32,283 nt of DNA from Paludibacteraceae bacterium (GCA_905233255.1 CAJOCN010000039.1:1-32283); one strand, 5' to 3'; shown: positions 15,132-22,809, counted from the stretch's first letter. A program made the numbers and translations. Notes: generated by a model from the sequence alone, not told the origin.

Positions 15132-15162
15132 CAAAAGTACTCAATTTTTGTCAAAATTGCAA
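15132..15162 (-). promoter_or_regulatory. Promoter of the AraC-like / membrane protein / C11 operon
   Basis: Minus strand: TACTTTTG at 15132-15139 and TTG at 15160-15162, spacer 20. It fixes the regulator's start at 15110. Confidence 0.75.
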
Positions 15163-15194
15163 CAATTTATGTTAAATTTTAGACAATTAGTGTG

Positions 15195-15230
15195 GCAAAA
15201 ATAGCCGATTTAGGTAAAATCAGCCATTTT
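15195..15230 (-). terminator. Intrinsic terminator of the pnuC-rluA operon
   Basis: Arms at 15199-15211 and 15217-15229 pair over 13 positions with two G-U pairs. On the minus strand five T follow. It lies about 10 bases past the pseudouridine synthase stop. Confidence 0.75.
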
Positions 15231-15240
15231 CTATTTGCAA

Positions 15241-16125
15241 TTATAGCAATACGCGGTTGAACTCCTTTGGTACGGGTGACTCGAAACGGACTTTTTTCTC
15301 CGTCACGGGGTGGATGAACTCCAACACCTTGGCGTGCAGAGGGCTGGACTCGTTGCCGTGGCCGTACTTGCGGTCTCCCACTACCGGACAGCCCTTGGAA
15401 GCCAGATGCACACGGATCTGGTTGGTGCGGCCGGTCTCGAGGTGCAATTCCACGAGGGAATAAGAAAGGTCAGCAGAGGTTCTGAGCACCTTGTAATTGG
15501 TGATGGCGATGTCGCCTCCGTCATCGACGGGTGAGGAATAGACTACGGCATTGCGTTTGTCCTCGGTGAGCCACGTGGTGATCTTGCCCTCGCGGGGTTC
15601 GAGCACGCCTTCGGCAAGGGCTATATAGGTTCGCTCGGTGACCAGCTCGCGCCAATAGGTCCGCATGTAATGTTGCAGTTCCTCGGAGCGTGCGAAGACG
15701 AGCAGACCGGAGGTCTCACGGTCGAGACGATGCACGACGTAGATGTTCGCGCGCGCGTTCTGTTTCTTAACGTACGCGCGTAGGATAGACATGACGGTCG
15801 TCTCGGACGAACCGGGCGTAGTGGCTACGGTCAGGAGTCCGGGCTGTTTGTTCACCACGATGAGATCGTCGTCCTCATAGACGATCTTGAGCTTGGGGTG
15901 GGTGAGTTGGGTGTTACCTCTGCCGGAGGAGACAGTCACTACATCGCCGGGCTTGAGTTCGTAGTCATGGCGGGTCTGGATAGCTGCGCCCACTTTGACA
16001 CGGCGCTGGCCGAGCAGCTGCTTGACCGACGAGCGCGCCATACCACCCATCTTAGCGATGAGGAAATCCATTAACTGCGCGGGTTCCTGTACCCGCAGTA
16101 CGGTATCTGCTTTGCGTTTAAACAT
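15241..16125 (-). CDS. RluA-family RNA pseudouridine synthase
   Basis: This 294-residue enzyme isomerises uridine to pseudouridine in rRNA or tRNA. An N-terminal S4 RNA-binding domain (about residues 14-70, with VKQLLGQRRVKVGAA) precedes the catalytic domain, where motif II reads VVHRLDRETSGLLVFA with catalytic Asp135. The later motifs RTYIALAEG, LETGRTNQIRVHLA and VVGDRKYG are complete. The start is ATG at 16123-16125; a TTG directly upstream is unlikely. Length fits the RluD/RluC group. The exact target uridines cannot be told from sequence, so no gene symbol is given. It lies 25 bases downstream of the pnuC-type gene and probably shares its transcript; the terminator is at 15195-15230. Confidence 0.93.
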   Translation of the reverse strand: MFKRKADTVLRVQEPAQLMDFLIAKMGGMARSSVKQLLGQRRVKVGAAIQTRHDYELKPGDVVTVSSGRGNTQLTHPKLKIVYEDDDLIVVNKQPGLLTVATTPGSSETTVMSILRAYVKKQNARANIYVVHRLDRETSGLLVFARSEELQHYMRTYWRELVTERTYIALAEGVLEPREGKITTWLTEDKRNAVVYSSPVDDGGDIAITNYKVLRTSADLSYSLVELHLETGRTNQIRVHLASKGCPVVGDRKYGHGNESSPLHAKVLEFIHPVTEKKVRFESPVPKEFNRVLL

Positions 16126-16127
16126 CA

Positions 16128-16148
16128 ATGAAAAATGAATAATGAATA
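16128..16148. repeat. Heptad array between pnuC and rluA
   Basis: Three 7-base units read on the plus strand: ATGAAAA, ATGAATA, ATGAATA. It fills the 25-base gap between the two genes. Confidence 0.6.
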
Positions 16149-16150
16149 TC

Positions 16151-16933
16151 TTATTTGCGGATTGCGATTTTCTTGAGCCAGCCGTAGTTCTCCGGTTTGG
16201 TTGCCTTGATCCAAGCTATACCTGCCGCACCGTTGATGACCAGGAAGAAGGTGAACAGCACGATGGAGAAAGCATTGCCCAGTATGATGAACAGTCCGAT
16301 ACCGGCTATGCTGTAGATGAACCAGTAGATCCAGGAATCGGTCTTGCGGTAGATCAGCCAGTAGTTGGCGAGGAAGGAAGACGAGATGAGGAGACCGTTG
16401 AGGAGTTTGACAACAATCGCATCGGAGAGTGCATCGTGGCGCAAGGCGAAAGTAGAAAGTACGTAGTCGCCGGCGGTGATGAAGAAGAGCAATGCGACAG
16501 ACAGGATCAGTCGCGGCGTGTCGAGGAACTTAGGCTCGAAACTTGCCCCGCCGTCTTCTTTCTTCCGGCTCCATTTGTATATCGACATCAATTGGAAGGG
16601 GATGAAGACGAAGAAATAGAGGAAGGCGCTGTCGTACGCGCCCTGCAGAATGAACTGCACACCGAGCAAGGCACTCATGATGATGCCGGCGTAGAAACCG
16701 GTGTAGTTCTGCGGATCGCGGACGGTCAGTATATAGGCTACGCCGATGACGGACGCCGGAATACCGACGAGCCAGGCGGGATCGTGCCACTTTAATAGTT
16801 GATAATTGACAATTGACAATTGAGAATTAAGAAACCATTCTACGAGCCAAAGGAGACCGAGAAGGGCTCCGAAAAGGGCGATGGAGATGAGGGTGTTGCG
16901 CCCGAGTGCGCGCCAGAGAGATGTGTCTTGCAT
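16151..16933 (-). CDS. pnuC: PnuC-family nicotinamide riboside (or related vitamin) transporter
   Basis: This is a 260-residue inner membrane protein with about seven or eight hydrophobic segments. Family features include WLVGIPASVIGVAYI near residue 54-68 and the conserved NYWLIYRKTDSWIYWF stretch near residue 190-207, with Asn and Trp residues that line the substrate site in PnuC structures. PnuC proteins move nicotinamide riboside by facilitated diffusion; close relatives in Bacteroidetes carry thiamine (PnuT), which cannot be excluded, although no TPP riboswitch is visible upstream. Residues 36-47 (NSQLSIVNYQLL) are encoded by a heptad repeat array inserted in frame between the first two helices. 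No Bacteroidetes promoter is seen upstream; a 9-base CTAG array sits there instead. Confidence 0.85.
   Translation of the reverse strand: MQDTSLWRALGRNTLISIALFGALLGLLWLVEWFLNSQLSIVNYQLLKWHDPAWLVGIPASVIGVAYILTVRDPQNYTGFYAGIIMSALLGVQFILQGAYDSAFLYFFVFIPFQLMSIYKWSRKKEDGGASFEPKFLDTPRLILSVALLFFITAGDYVLSTFALRHDALSDAIVVKLLNGLLISSSFLANYWLIYRKTDSWIYWFIYSIAGIGLFIILGNAFSIVLFTFFLVINGAAGIAWIKATKPENYGWLKKIAIRK
16799..16833. repeat. Heptad array inside the pnuC-type coding region
   Basis: Five 7-base units on the plus strand: TTGATAA, TTGACAA, TTGACAA, TTGAGAA, TTAAGAA. The type is normally intergenic, but here it is translated as residues 34-45 or so of the transporter. Confidence 0.75.
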
Positions 16934-16952
16934 AGCGTGTTGTGTTATGGGG

Positions 16953-16997
16953 CTAGGGTTCCTAGGATTCCTAGGGTTTCTAGTTTTTCCAGTTAGT
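16953..16997. repeat. 9-base CTAG array upstream of the pnuC-type gene
   Basis: Five 9-base units: CTAGGGTTC, CTAGGATTC, CTAGGGTTT, CTAGTTTTT, CCAGTTAGT. CTAG starts at 16953, 16962, 16971 and 16980. Confidence 0.75.
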
Positions 16998-16999
16998 TA

Positions 17000-17038
17000 A
17001 AAAAACAATAAGGGCGAGCACAATCGCCCGCCCTTATT
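17000..17038 (-). terminator. Intrinsic terminator of the rpsF-rpsR-rplI-rpmE2 operon
   Basis: AATAAGGGCG (17007-17016) pairs perfectly with CGCCCTTATT (17029-17038). On the minus strand it is followed by a T-run after one G. Confidence 0.85.
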
Positions 17039-17048
17039 ATAGCCGCAA

Positions 17049-17303
17049 TTACTTGCGAGTGCGATTGCCGTAGCGAGACATGAACTTGTCCACACGACCG
17101 GCGGTGTCCACCAGCTTCGATTTGCCGGTATAGAACGGGTGACTCGTGTTCGAGATCTCCAGTTTGATCAGCGGATACTGAACGCCGTCGATTTCGATCG
17201 TGTCCTTCGTAGCTGCCGTAGAGCGGCTGAAGAACTGAGTACCGTCAGACATATCTTTGAAAACTACTACGCGGTAGTTATCAGGATGAATTCCTTTTTT
17301 CAT
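17049..17303 (-). CDS. rpmE2: Type B large-subunit ribosomal protein L31
   Basis: This 84-residue protein starts [21 protein letters not shown] and contains [24 protein letters not shown] (shown here only in part as SHPFYTGK). It is the longer type B form and lacks the CxxC zinc motif of type A L31. In many bacteria type B replaces type A under zinc limitation, but in Bacteroidetes it is commonly the standard copy. No Zur-like operator is evident. It has no promoter of its own in the 45-base gap behind rplI, so it probably belongs to the rpsF operon, which ends at the terminator 17000-17038. Confidence 0.95.
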   Translation of the reverse strand: MKKGIHPDNYRVVVFKDMSDGTQFFSRSTAATKDTIEIDGVQYPLIKLEISNTSHPFYTGKSKLVDTAGRVDKFMSRYGNRTRK

Positions 17304-17314
17304 AAGTCTTTTCC

Positions 17315-17342
17315 TTTAAACTTTAAACATTAAACTTTAAAC
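17315..17342. repeat. Heptad array between rplI and rpmE2
   Basis: Four 7-base units: TTTAAAC, TTTAAAC, ATTAAAC, TTTAAAC. It nearly fills the 45-base gap. Confidence 0.7.
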
Positions 17343-17348
17343 TTTACG

Positions 17349-17792
17349 TTACTCAGCTACTACGTTCAGCTTGATGTCGGCTTTTACCTCACGATGGAGA
17401 CGAGCCTGTGCGGTGTACTCACCTACCTGTTTGATCGGCTCAGCGATGGTGATCACTTTCTTGTCGATCAGGATCTCCTGTGCCTTGAGGGCGTCAGAGA
17501 TGTTCTGGGTGGTAACGGTACCGAAGATCTTGCCGTCCTCGTTAGCTTTTACCTTAACCTCAATAACGGTCTCAGCCAGTTTAGCCTCAAGAGCCTGAGC
17601 GTCAGCCAGGATCTTAGCAGCTTTGTGAGCCTGTTGTTTGAGGTTCTCTGCCAGTTGCTTACGGTTAGCCTCGTTCGCAATGATAGCGATCTTTTGCGGC
17701 AGGAGGTAGTTACGTCCGTAGCCGTCACGTACTTTTACGATGTCGTTCTTGAAACCCAGATTAGCCAGGTCTTGAATCAGAATTACTTCCAT
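17349..17792 (-). CDS. rplI: Large-subunit ribosomal protein L9
   Basis: At 147 residues it has the usual length. The N-terminal RNA-binding domain shows MEVILIQDLANLGFKNDIVKV and DGYGRNYLLPQKIA. The long connecting helix (NRKQLAENLKQQAHKAAK) and the C-terminal domain (EDGKIFGTVTTQNISDAL) follow. L9 binds 23S rRNA domain V near the L1 stalk and limits frameshifting. It lies 32 bases downstream of rpsR in the usual order. Confidence 0.97.
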   Translation of the reverse strand: MEVILIQDLANLGFKNDIVKVRDGYGRNYLLPQKIAIIANEANRKQLAENLKQQAHKAAKILADAQALEAKLAETVIEVKVKANEDGKIFGTVTTQNISDALKAQEILIDKKVITIAEPIKQVGEYTAQARLHREVKADIKLNVVAE

Positions 17793-17824
17793 TTTCTTTC
17801 CTTTCTTGTTAGTGGGTTAAAAAC

Positions 17825-18091
17825 TTATTTCATCATATCGGTTACGTAAGGCAGCAGAGCCAGGTGGCGAGCTTTCTTAACGGCCTGAGCTACTTTGCGC
17901 TGGAATTTCAGCGAAGTACCGGTGATGCGGCGGGGCAGGATCTTGCCTTGCTCGTTGAGGAACTTCTTGAGGAACTCAGGATCTTTGTAATCGATGTACT
18001 TGATGCCGGATTTTTTGAAACGGCAGTACTTTTTCTTCTTCTGCTCCGAGCCTTGCGGAGTCAGATAGCGGATTTCGTCATTCTGTGCCAT
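17825..18091 (-). CDS. rpsR: Small-subunit ribosomal protein S18
   Basis: This 88-residue protein contains the family core [16 protein letters not shown], then [20 protein letters not shown] and [13 protein letters not shown]18 forms a heterodimer with S6 on the 30S platform. The gene starts two bases after the rpsF stop, so their synthesis is coupled. Confidence 0.97.
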   Translation of the reverse strand: MAQNDEIRYLTPQGSEQKKKKYCRFKKSGIKYIDYKDPEFLKKFLNEQGKILPRRITGTSLKFQRKVAQAVKKARHLALLPYVTDMMK

Positions 18092-18093
18092 GA

Positions 18094-18435
18094 TTAAGCC
18101 TCCTTTTTAAAGTTGTTACGACGCTTCTCAGCGTACTCGAATGCGTACTTGTCAAGACGCGTTGTCAGGAAGCGGATTACACGCTCGTCACGACGGAACT
18201 CGGTCTCGAGGGTAGCGATTACAGCGGGCTCTACATCAAACTGAAGGATGAAATAGAATCCCGAATTTTTACCTTGGATAGGGTAAGCGAGTTGCTTCAG
18301 ACCCCACTCCTCACGGTTCAGGATGGTACCGCCATTCTGGGTGAGAAGATTCTCGAATTTCTCTACCGCTTCCTTTGCCTGCGGTTCAGACAAAACGGGA
18401 GTCAATACGAAAGCGGCTTCATAATGATTTACCAT
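18094..18435 (-). CDS. rpsF: Small-subunit ribosomal protein S6
   Basis: This 113-residue protein begins [19 protein letters not shown]. It has the family stretches [20 protein letters not shown] and [14 protein letters not shown] and a basic tail, [12 protein letters not shown]6 pairs with S18 on the 30S platform. It is the first gene of rpsF-rpsR-rplI-rpmE2, which is transcribed from 18569-18599 with a leader of about 125 bases. In several phyla the S6:S18 complex represses its own mRNA through a hairpin with a CCG bulge; a possible counterpart lies in this leader. Confidence 0.97.
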   Translation of the reverse strand: MVNHYEAAFVLTPVLSEPQAKEAVEKFENLLTQNGGTILNREEWGLKQLAYPIQGKNSGFYFILQFDVEPAVIATLETEFRRDERVIRFLTTRLDKYAFEYAEKRRNNFKKEA

Positions 18436-18562
18436 TGTAGTAAATTGTTAAATTTAATTTGTTAATAATAATTATTCTAGTTTTACTAGTCGGACTAGTT
18501 TGCCTAGTTATGCCTTCTGCGCCGAATGGCTAAACGGGTGTCGAGCCACTCGACCGACAAAA
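18436..18562 (-). promoter_or_regulatory. Leader of the rpsF operon, possible S6:S18 feedback element
   Basis: On the minus strand the leader opens with a perfect GTCGAG-TGG-CTCGAC hairpin (plus-strand 18540-18554 region). ACCCGTTTAGCC and a GCC-ATTC-GGC hairpin follow, then the CTAG array, then an AT-rich stretch. A CCG follows the first hairpin, as in the known S6:S18 motif, but I could not show the required bulge geometry. Confidence 0.3.
18477..18512. repeat. 9-base CTAG array in the rpsF leader
   Basis: Four 9-base units: CTAGTTTTA, CTAGTCGGA, CTAGTTTGC, CTAGTTATG. The period equals that of the array at 16953-16997, while the inner bases differ. Confidence 0.75.
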
Positions 18563-18568
18563 AGCGTG

Positions 18569-18599
18569 CAAAGTTACTGCTTTTTTTTGAAATACGCAA
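18569..18599 (-). promoter_or_regulatory. Promoter of the rpsF operon
   Basis: Minus strand: TAACTTTG at 18569-18576 and TTG at 18597-18599, spacer 20. Confidence 0.8.
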
Positions 18600-18646
18600 A
18601 TATTTGGGCAAAAAAATAGAAAAAAACTCTCATTTGCTAATTTTAT

Positions 18647-18677
18647 TTGCGTATATGCAATATTATTTGTACCTTTG
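18647..18677 (+). promoter_or_regulatory. Promoter of the pullulanase gene
   Basis: TTG at 18647-18649, spacer 20, TACCTTTG at 18670-18677. It is divergent from the rpsF promoter and shows that the longer upstream reading frame is not translated, setting the start at 18700. Confidence 0.8.
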
Positions 18678-18699
18678 TACCCGCAAAACCATCTATACT

Positions 18700-20643
18700 A
18701 TGCGAAAAACAACTTTCTTTATGCTGATGTTAGCATTGGCGGCCTGTACCGCCCGACAACCCAAAATGGAGGACGAGTGCCTCTACAGTGCTTCCGAAAC
18801 CCGTTTTTCTTTCTGGTCCAATGCGGCGGAACAGATGGAAGTGCTCATTTATGATGATGCCCTCAGCCCTCAGCCGTCAGTGGTCCCCCTTACCAAAGGA
18901 ACCAATGATTTCTGGACCGCCTCTGTGAAGGGCGATCTCGCAGGCAAATACTATACCGTGCGTTCATTCCAGAACAGCGAATGGGGGTTAGAGAGCCCGG
19001 GTATCTTCGCCAAGGCGGTGTCCGTCAACGGGCAAAAAGCCGCAATCATCGACCTCGCCAAGACCAACCCCGAAGGCTGGGAGAAGGACGTCCGTCCTGC
19101 CATGCCCGATCCGACGGATATAGTGGTTTATGAGACGCACCTGCGCGATTTCACCATGGCGCCGAACTCCGGCATCAAGCATAAAGGCAAGTTTCTTGCA
19201 TTGACCGAGGAGGAAACGGATGTTTATGACGAGGGTTGGCGTCTCAGTACGGGAATCGACCACCTCAAAGAGTTGGGTATCACCCATCTGCAGATTCTGC
19301 CGTTCTTCGACTACGGAAGTATTGACGAAACGAAAGCAGCCGAAGGCTCAAGACTGAATGCGGAACGCTCCTATAACTGGGGTTACGATCCTGTTAACTA
19401 CAATGCGCCGGAAGGCGGTTATTCTACCAACCCGTATGACCCAGCCTGCCGTATCCGCGAGGCGAAGCAGATGATACAAGCCCTCCACGCCGCGGGTATC
19501 CGCGTGGTGATGGACGTCGTGTATAACCACACCTATGATGCAACGGGTTGCGCGCTCGGGCGTGTCGTGCCGCAGTATTTCTACCGTCTCAATGCGGACG
19601 GGACATACGCGAACGGTTCGGGTTGCGGCAACGAGACGGCGAGTGACCACGAGATGATGCGCCGTTTCATGGTGGAGTCCGTTTGTTACTGGGCGCGCGA
19701 GTACCACATAGACGGCTTCCGGTTTGACCTCATGGGTATCCATGACCAGGAGACCATGCGCCAGATACGTGCGGCGCTGGATGAGATCGACCCGACGATA
19801 CTGACCTACGGAGAAGGGTGGGCGGCTATGAGTCCGGCTTATCCGTATGACTCGCTGGCGATGAAGCAGTGGACCTATAAGATGCCGCGCGTAGGTGCGT
19901 TCAGCGATGATATCCGTAATGCGCTTATCGGTTCGCCTTTCGACCACGAGCGCGGTTTCGCATCCGGTAATCCGTCGTCCGCCAAGGATGTCATGCGCGG
20001 GCTGATTGCCTGCCCCGAGTGGAGCGGCGAACCGATGCAGCATGTCTCGTACATAACTTGCCATGACAACTACTGTCTCCGTGACCGAATCGACGTGTCG
20101 GCTATCGGCGAAACCGAAGAAACCAAAATCCGCATGAATAAACTCGCCCAAACTGCCGTCCTTGTCTCGCAAGGCATGACATTCCTCTATGGTGGCGAAG
20201 AGCTCTACCGCACGAAACGCGGCATAGACAACAGCTACCAGAGTCCCGACAGCATCAATATCATTCCATGGGAGAACAAGGCCAAATACAATGATCTGTT
20301 TGAATACTACCGCCAGATGATTGCTATCCGCCGTGCGCACAAAGGTTTCCGTCTCGGCACGGCTGAGTTGGTACAAGGGCATGTGGAATTCATGCCACTA
20401 ATGGAAAACGACAATGAGAATCTGATTGTGTACCGCATCAACAACCTTGAAGGTATCGACTCCGCAAAGTCGCTCATCGTCCTTCTTAACGGCGGTGCCA
20501 AAATAGCGGAATTCCCGGTGCCTGAAGCGGTATATACGATCCTTGCTCACGACGGTCAAGCTGACGTGAACGGCTTAGGCCAAGTCGAAGCCGGCTGGAT
20601 TGTCGTAGAACCCTATTCTGCAACTATCCTCGCGGAGTACTAA
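18700..20643 (+). CDS. pulA: Type I pullulanase, GH13, lipoprotein
   Basis: This 647-residue enzyme hydrolyses alpha-1,6 branches in pullulan, starch or glycogen fragments. A lipoprotein signal (MRKTTFFMLMLALAAC) puts it at the cell envelope. An N-terminal beta-sandwich (about residues 25-130) precedes the GH13 barrel. The type I pullulanase signature YNWGYDP is at residues 225-231. Catalytic regions are complete: region I DVVYNH (272-277), region II DGFRFDLMG with nucleophile Asp343, region III TYGEGW with acid/base Glu372, and region IV TCHDN with Asp456. A short C-terminal beta domain follows. The start was chosen from the promoter at 18647-18677, which leaves a leader of about 15-20 bases. 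No SusCD-type partners are nearby, so it is not part of a visible polysaccharide locus. Confidence 0.95.
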   Translation: MRKTTFFMLMLALAACTARQPKMEDECLYSASETRFSFWSNAAEQMEVLIYDDALSPQPSVVPLTKGTNDFWTASVKGDLAGKYYTVRSFQNSEWGLESPGIFAKAVSVNGQKAAIIDLAKTNPEGWEKDVRPAMPDPTDIVVYETHLRDFTMAPNSGIKHKGKFLALTEEETDVYDEGWRLSTGIDHLKELGITHLQILPFFDYGSIDETKAAEGSRLNAERSYNWGYDPVNYNAPEGGYSTNPYDPACRIREAKQMIQALHAAGIRVVMDVVYNHTYDATGCALGRVVPQYFYRLNADGTYANGSGCGNETASDHEMMRRFMVESVCYWAREYHIDGFRFDLMGIHDQETMRQIRAALDEIDPTILTYGEGWAAMSPAYPYDSLAMKQWTYKMPRVGAFSDDIRNALIGSPFDHERGFASGNPSSAKDVMRGLIACPEWSGEPMQHVSYITCHDNYCLRDRIDVSAIGETEETKIRMNKLAQTAVLVSQGMTFLYGGEELYRTKRGIDNSYQSPDSINIIPWENKAKYNDLFEYYRQMIAIRRAHKGFRLGTAELVQGHVEFMPLMENDNENLIVYRINNLEGIDSAKSLIVLLNGGAKIAEFPVPEAVYTILAHDGQADVNGLGQVEAGWIVVEPYSATILAEY

Positions 20644-20645
20644 TC

Positions 20646-20677
20646 ACTCATCCTCTCATCCACTCATCCATTAATCG
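20646..20677. repeat. Octamer array at the pulA-uvrB junction
   Basis: Four 8-base units: ACTCATCC, TCTCATCC, ACTCATCC, ATTAATCG. The array runs over the uvrB stop codon and supplies its last codons. Confidence 0.65.
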
Positions 20678-22682
20678 CCTGTAACTTGTTCTGCATCTCG
20701 AGCATTTCGTCGCGCAGGAAAGCAGCGGTCTCAAAGTCCGTTGCTTTTGCTGCTGCGAGCATGGCTTTGCGTTTGTCGTCGATGGCTTTCTCCAGTTTCC
20801 GGGCGTCCATCTTCTGCCACTCGGCGTTCTTCCACCCGGCTTTGATGGACTCGGTGAGTTTGCGTTTCTCCTCCTCGGGGTCTTTGTAGAGCCCGGCGAG
20901 GGCGGAGGTGTTGATCTCTTTCTTGACCGGCGTCGGGGTGATACCGTGCTCGGCGTTGTAGCGCATCTGGATGGTACGGCGGCGGTTGGTCTCGTTGATG
21001 GTAGCCTGCATGGCGGGCGTGATCTTATCGCCGTAGAGCACGGCCTTGCCGTGTATGTGCCGCGCAGCGCGGCCTACCGTCTGAGTAAGGCTCCGTTGGT
21101 CGCGGAGGAAACCCGTCTTGTCCGCATCGAGGATAGCTACGAGGCTCACCTCCGGCAGGTCGAGTCCCTCACGGAGCAGGTTGACACCCACCAAGACGTC
21201 GTACTCGCCTCGCCGCAGGTCCTCCATGATCTTCACACGCTCGATGGTGTCGATGTCGGAGTGGATATACGCGGATTTGATGCCGTAGCGCCGCAGGTAT
21301 TCGTCCAGTTCCTCTGCCATCCTCTTGGTCAGGGTGGTGACGAGGCAACGCTCGTTGCGGTGGATGCGGAACTTCACTTCGTCCATCAGGTCATCCACCT
21401 GGTTCTCCGTCGGGCGGACCTCGATCTCGGGGTCAAGGAGCCCTGTCGGACGGATGAGCTGGTCGATGACGATGCCCTCCGAGCGGTTCAGCTCGTACTC
21501 GTCCGGCGTGGCGGAGACGTATATCGTCTGACCCGTCTTGGCTTCGAACTCGTCGAACTTGAGCGGCCGGTTGTCGCGGGCGGCAGGCAGGCGGAAACCG
21601 TAGGTGACGAGGTTGTCCTTGCGGGCTTTGTCGCCTCCGTACATACCGCGGATCTGCGGTACGGTAACGTGGCTCTCGTCGATGACGAGGAGCATGTCTT
21701 TCGGGAAATAATCCAACAGGCAATACGGCGGCGTGCCTTCCTCCCTGCCGTCGAAATAGCGGCTGTAGTTCTCCACGCCGGAGCAGTAACCGAGCTCGTC
21801 CAGCATCTCCAGATCGTACTTCACGCGCTCCTCGATACGCTTGGCGTACAGCTCTTCACCGATGGAGGTAAAGTACTCGATCTGCTTGGCGAGGTCGGCT
21901 TGTATCTGTTCCTTCGCCGCCGCAATACGCTCGGCGGAGGTCAGGAAGATGGTGGCGGGCGAGAGGTTGTAGTGCTCGAACTCCTCCAGCACCTGTCCGC
22001 TGATGGGATCAATGGTAAGGATGGCGTCTATCTCGTTGCCGAAGAACTCGATCCGCACGATATAGTCGGCGTAGGCGAGGGCGATGTCGATGGTGTCGCC
22101 CTTCACGCGGAAGCGCCCGCGCGCTAATTCTATATCATTACGCGTGTATTGCGCGGAAACGAGTTGCTTGAGCAGCGTGTCCATCTGCACCTTGTCACCG
22201 CGGTGGAGTTCAATCACGTTCTGCGTGAAGTCCTGCGGACTGCCCAGACCGTAGATGCAGCTCACGGACGAGACGATGATGACATCCTTGCGCCCGGACA
22301 GCAACGCCGCTACCGCCGAGAGACGGAGCCGGTCGATCTCCTCGTTGATGGAGAGGTCTTTTTCGATATAGAGGTCGGTGGCAGGGATATACGCCTCGGG
22401 CTGGTAGTAGTCGTAATAGCTCACGAAATACTCCACCGCGTTGTGCGGAAAGAACGCCTTCATCTCCGAGTACAACTGGGCGGCAAGCGTCTTGTTGTGA
22501 CTCATGATTAGGGTGGGGCGGTTGACCTCCTTGATCACGTTGGCGATAGTGAAGGTCTTGCCGGAACCCGTGACGCCGAGCAGCACCTGTGCGGGAGCAC
22601 CGGCATTCAAACCTGCCACCAACGACTCTATCGCTTGCGGCTGATCGCCCGTAGGCTTATATGGAGATTCGAGTTGAAACAT
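20664..22682 (-). CDS. uvrB: Excinuclease ABC subunit B
   Basis: This 672-residue DNA damage recognition helicase belongs to nucleotide excision repair. It receives DNA from UvrA and recruits UvrC. It has Walker A LLGVTGSGKTFT (residues about 34-45), the beta-hairpin that clamps damaged DNA (YYDYYQPEAYIP), motif II LLVIDESH, helicase motifs V and VI (VGVNLLREGLDLPEVSLV; QTVGRAARH), and the C-terminal UVR coiled-coil that binds UvrC (AAFLRDEMLEMQNKL). Length is typical. It is convergent with pulA, 20 bases apart. Upstream lies a duplicated 23-base repeat with no clear Bacteroidetes promoter, so it may be transcribed through the repeat. Confidence 0.98.
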   Translation of the reverse strand: MFQLESPYKPTGDQPQAIESLVAGLNAGAPAQVLLGVTGSGKTFTIANVIKEVNRPTLIMSHNKTLAAQLYSEMKAFFPHNAVEYFVSYYDYYQPEAYIPATDLYIEKDLSINEEIDRLRLSAVAALLSGRKDVIIVSSVSCIYGLGSPQDFTQNVIELHRGDKVQMDTLLKQLVSAQYTRNDIELARGRFRVKGDTIDIALAYADYIVRIEFFGNEIDAILTIDPISGQVLEEFEHYNLSPATIFLTSAERIAAAKEQIQADLAKQIEYFTSIGEELYAKRIEERVKYDLEMLDELGYCSGVENYSRYFDGREEGTPPYCLLDYFPKDMLLVIDESHVTVPQIRGMYGGDKARKDNLVTYGFRLPAARDNRPLKFDEFEAKTGQTIYVSATPDEYELNRSEGIVIDQLIRPTGLLDPEIEVRPTENQVDDLMDEVKFRIHRNERCLVTTLTKRMAEELDEYLRRYGIKSAYIHSDIDTIERVKIMEDLRRGEYDVLVGVNLLREGLDLPEVSLVAILDADKTGFLRDQRSLTQTVGRAARHIHGKAVLYGDKITPAMQATINETNRRRTIQMRYNAEHGITPTPVKKEINTSALAGLYKDPEEEKRKLTESIKAGWKNAEWQKMDARKLEKAIDDKRKAMLAAAKATDFETAAFLRDEMLEMQNKLQAING

Positions 22683-22685
22683 AAT

Positions 22686-22757
22686 AGACCGCTTCGCTCA
22701 AAGTAGAAAGACCGCTTCGCTCAAAGTAGAAAGAGCCTTTGAGTCCGAAGGACGGTC
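22686..22757. repeat. Tandem 23-base repeat and nested hairpin upstream of uvrB
   Basis: A 23-base unit beginning AGACCGCTTCGCTCAAAG is repeated perfectly at 22686-22708 and 22709-22731. The second copy can pair with the sequence that follows: CTCAAAG with CTTTGAG (22737-22743) and GACCG (22710-22714) with CGGTC (22753-22757). A heptad run, GTCTTTT, GTCTTTC, GACTTTC, continues at 22755-22775. Confidence 0.7.
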
Positions 22758-22779
22758 TTTTGTCTTTCGACTTTCTACT

Positions 22780-22809
22780 AAAAAAAGGGGAACCCGAAGA
22801 TTCCCCTTT
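22780..22809 (-). terminator. Intrinsic terminator of rplS
   Basis: AAAGGGGAA pairs with TTCCCCTTT across the loop CCCGAAGA, and on the minus strand seven T follow. It begins 5 bases past the rplS stop. Confidence 0.88.

Noticed and set aside
15111..15134. Upstream start for the one-helix AraC-like regulator
   Set aside because: The ATG at 15134 lies inside the -7 box, so it cannot be in the transcript.
16934..17000. Promoter for the pnuC-type gene
   Set aside because: No TAnnTTTG box is present on the minus strand here; only the CTAG array was found.
18526..18699. 58-codon N-terminal extension of the pullulanase
   Set aside because: It lies upstream of, and overlaps, the promoter; the lipoprotein signal begins exactly at 18700.
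20946..22127. Long plus-strand open frame (393 codons) across uvrB
   Set aside because: It lies antisense to complete uvrB, has no promoter, and its composition mirrors the codon pattern of the opposite strand.
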